Below, one piece after another: positions 63,592 through 64,000 of a DNA stretch of 64,000 nt. Source of the stretch: Sipunculus nudus (Eukaryota > Annelida > Sipuncula > Golfingiida > Sipunculidae). The stretch is from assembly GCA_026874595.1 (NCBI GenBank), contig CM049310.1:87397056-87461055 (forward strand), given 5' to 3'. Numbering within the stretch: position 1 is the first letter of the stretch; each line of letters begins with the position of its first letter. The notes under the pieces were generated by a model, which was not told where the DNA came from, made no database searches, and worked only from the letters and a program-made list of their open reading frames with translations. A program made the translations under genes and the position numbers.

Positions 63592-63945
63592 GGCAATTAA
63601 AGCGAAATATATTTACATCAAACAGAGTGTGGCCAGTGTTTATATCTGCATGAGTATTTATAAGAGTATTAACAGTTAAATAAAAATGAAAAATTTTACA
63701 CACACTAAAATCAAATCTGACATAACATGTTAAAGGGGAACTCACGTTTTGGGTAGCGAACGTCTTTGACGGTTTGATTTGAGTTTTTGGTTTCTGTACG
63801 GCAGCCGACGCCTTCCTGGAGGCCGCTCTGCTCTGAGGAGTGGGGGCCTTCACGGGTTCGGACATCATCGGTTCTCGGGCCGACTTTGGCATCGAAGTTT
63901 CTGTGATCTTAGACATAGATGATGGAGTCCTGTTGATTGCTGGAA
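61429..63945 (-). CDS. Unidentified conserved-looking protein, last four exons
   Basis: Exons, 5' to 3': 63945-63746, 63266-63083, 62655-62541 and 61666-61429 (stop TAA). Acceptors are CACAG, AACAG, TTCAG and CTACAG; donors are GTGAGT, GTACAA and GTAAGT. Phases agree, giving 244 residues in the window. An acceptor at 63946 means at least one more exon lies beyond the right edge, unless translation starts at the internal MSKITETSMPK. The first part is Ser/Pro/Lys-rich and probably disordered. The middle is helical (AEDFLRTAPDHQRHLVEKTL, IYKWMKTATEKGDRQVALKF). The end is rich in Trp, His, Tyr and Pro (MHTTWHHLPNYNDVNPVYNK, HFKIHPDWGP). There is no signal peptide, membrane segment or known catalytic motif. 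I do not recognise the family and assign no function. Confidence 0.8.
62790..63010 (+). repeat. Dispersed repeat, copy 2 (first copy 52380-52620)
   Basis: It shares GTGTAGATCCTGAACATGATC, TCAAGAAATATTCACAAATG, AATAAACCTTGAAATATGGG and GGAGGTTTCCATTCCCTAGAA-type blocks with the copy at 52380-52620, in the same orientation. It lies in an intron of the unidentified minus-strand gene. Confidence 0.6.
63537..63584. repeat. (AT)n microsatellite
   Basis: About 24 uninterrupted AT dinucleotides in an intron of the unidentified gene, followed by an interrupted tail (TTTATAT). Confidence 0.95.
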
Positions 63946-64000
63946 CTGTGGGGCACAAGAAAAGTTTATTATAAAATGCGGTGTATCAAGGAATATTCCA

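Overview
The window is nuclear DNA of an invertebrate animal, most likely a lophotrochozoan and plausibly a bivalve mollusc. Every recognisable gene is split by long, AT-rich, GT-AG introns. All four named genes have clear animal orthologues, including one for motile cilia. The non-coding DNA is packed with short non-autonomous transposons and elements built of tandem repeats, of kinds common in bivalve genomes. The clade assignment is inference; no species can be named.

Layout. (1) 2570-16712, minus: the first nine coding exons of an mRNA capping enzyme (RNGTT). They give the complete RNA 5'-triphosphatase domain and the start of the guanylyltransferase domain; the rest lies beyond the left edge. 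Its introns hold three related repeat elements (about 324-2098, 5524-6560, 8338-9395), a MITE against one splice acceptor, and several tandem arrays. (2) 19500-22326, plus: a CpG-richer promoter-like region and a two-exon UPF0449 (C19orf25-like) gene whose intron holds a broken second copy of the promoter-like DNA. (3) 26425-42219, minus: a complete ODAD3 (CCDC151) gene, an outer dynein arm docking subunit. It has a tandemly duplicated 78-nt exon, an in-frame 21-nt microexon, a 26-bp minisatellite abutting a splice acceptor, and in intron 1 a miniature LTR element with tRNA-like LTRs. (4) 42577-42660: tRNA-Leu(CAG), just upstream of ODAD3. (5) 42661-48123: a gene-poor stretch with a complete short Helitron and a related 5' fragment. 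(6) 48124-56720, plus: a complete five-exon SWI5 recombination gene with tRNA-His(GTG), a MITE and an LTR-like sequence in its introns. (7) 61429-63945, minus: the last four exons of a conserved-looking gene that I could not identify.

The genes are unrelated housekeeping and ciliary genes (mRNA capping, recombination, axonemal docking, translation) and do not form one pathway. All exons were assembled by hand from splice sites, frame continuity and similarity to remembered family sequences. In each spliced model the exon phases agree. The most interesting material is the duplicated ODAD3 exon pair, the tRNA-like LTR element, the minisatellite whose unit mimics a splice acceptor, and the duplicated promoter of the UPF0449 gene.
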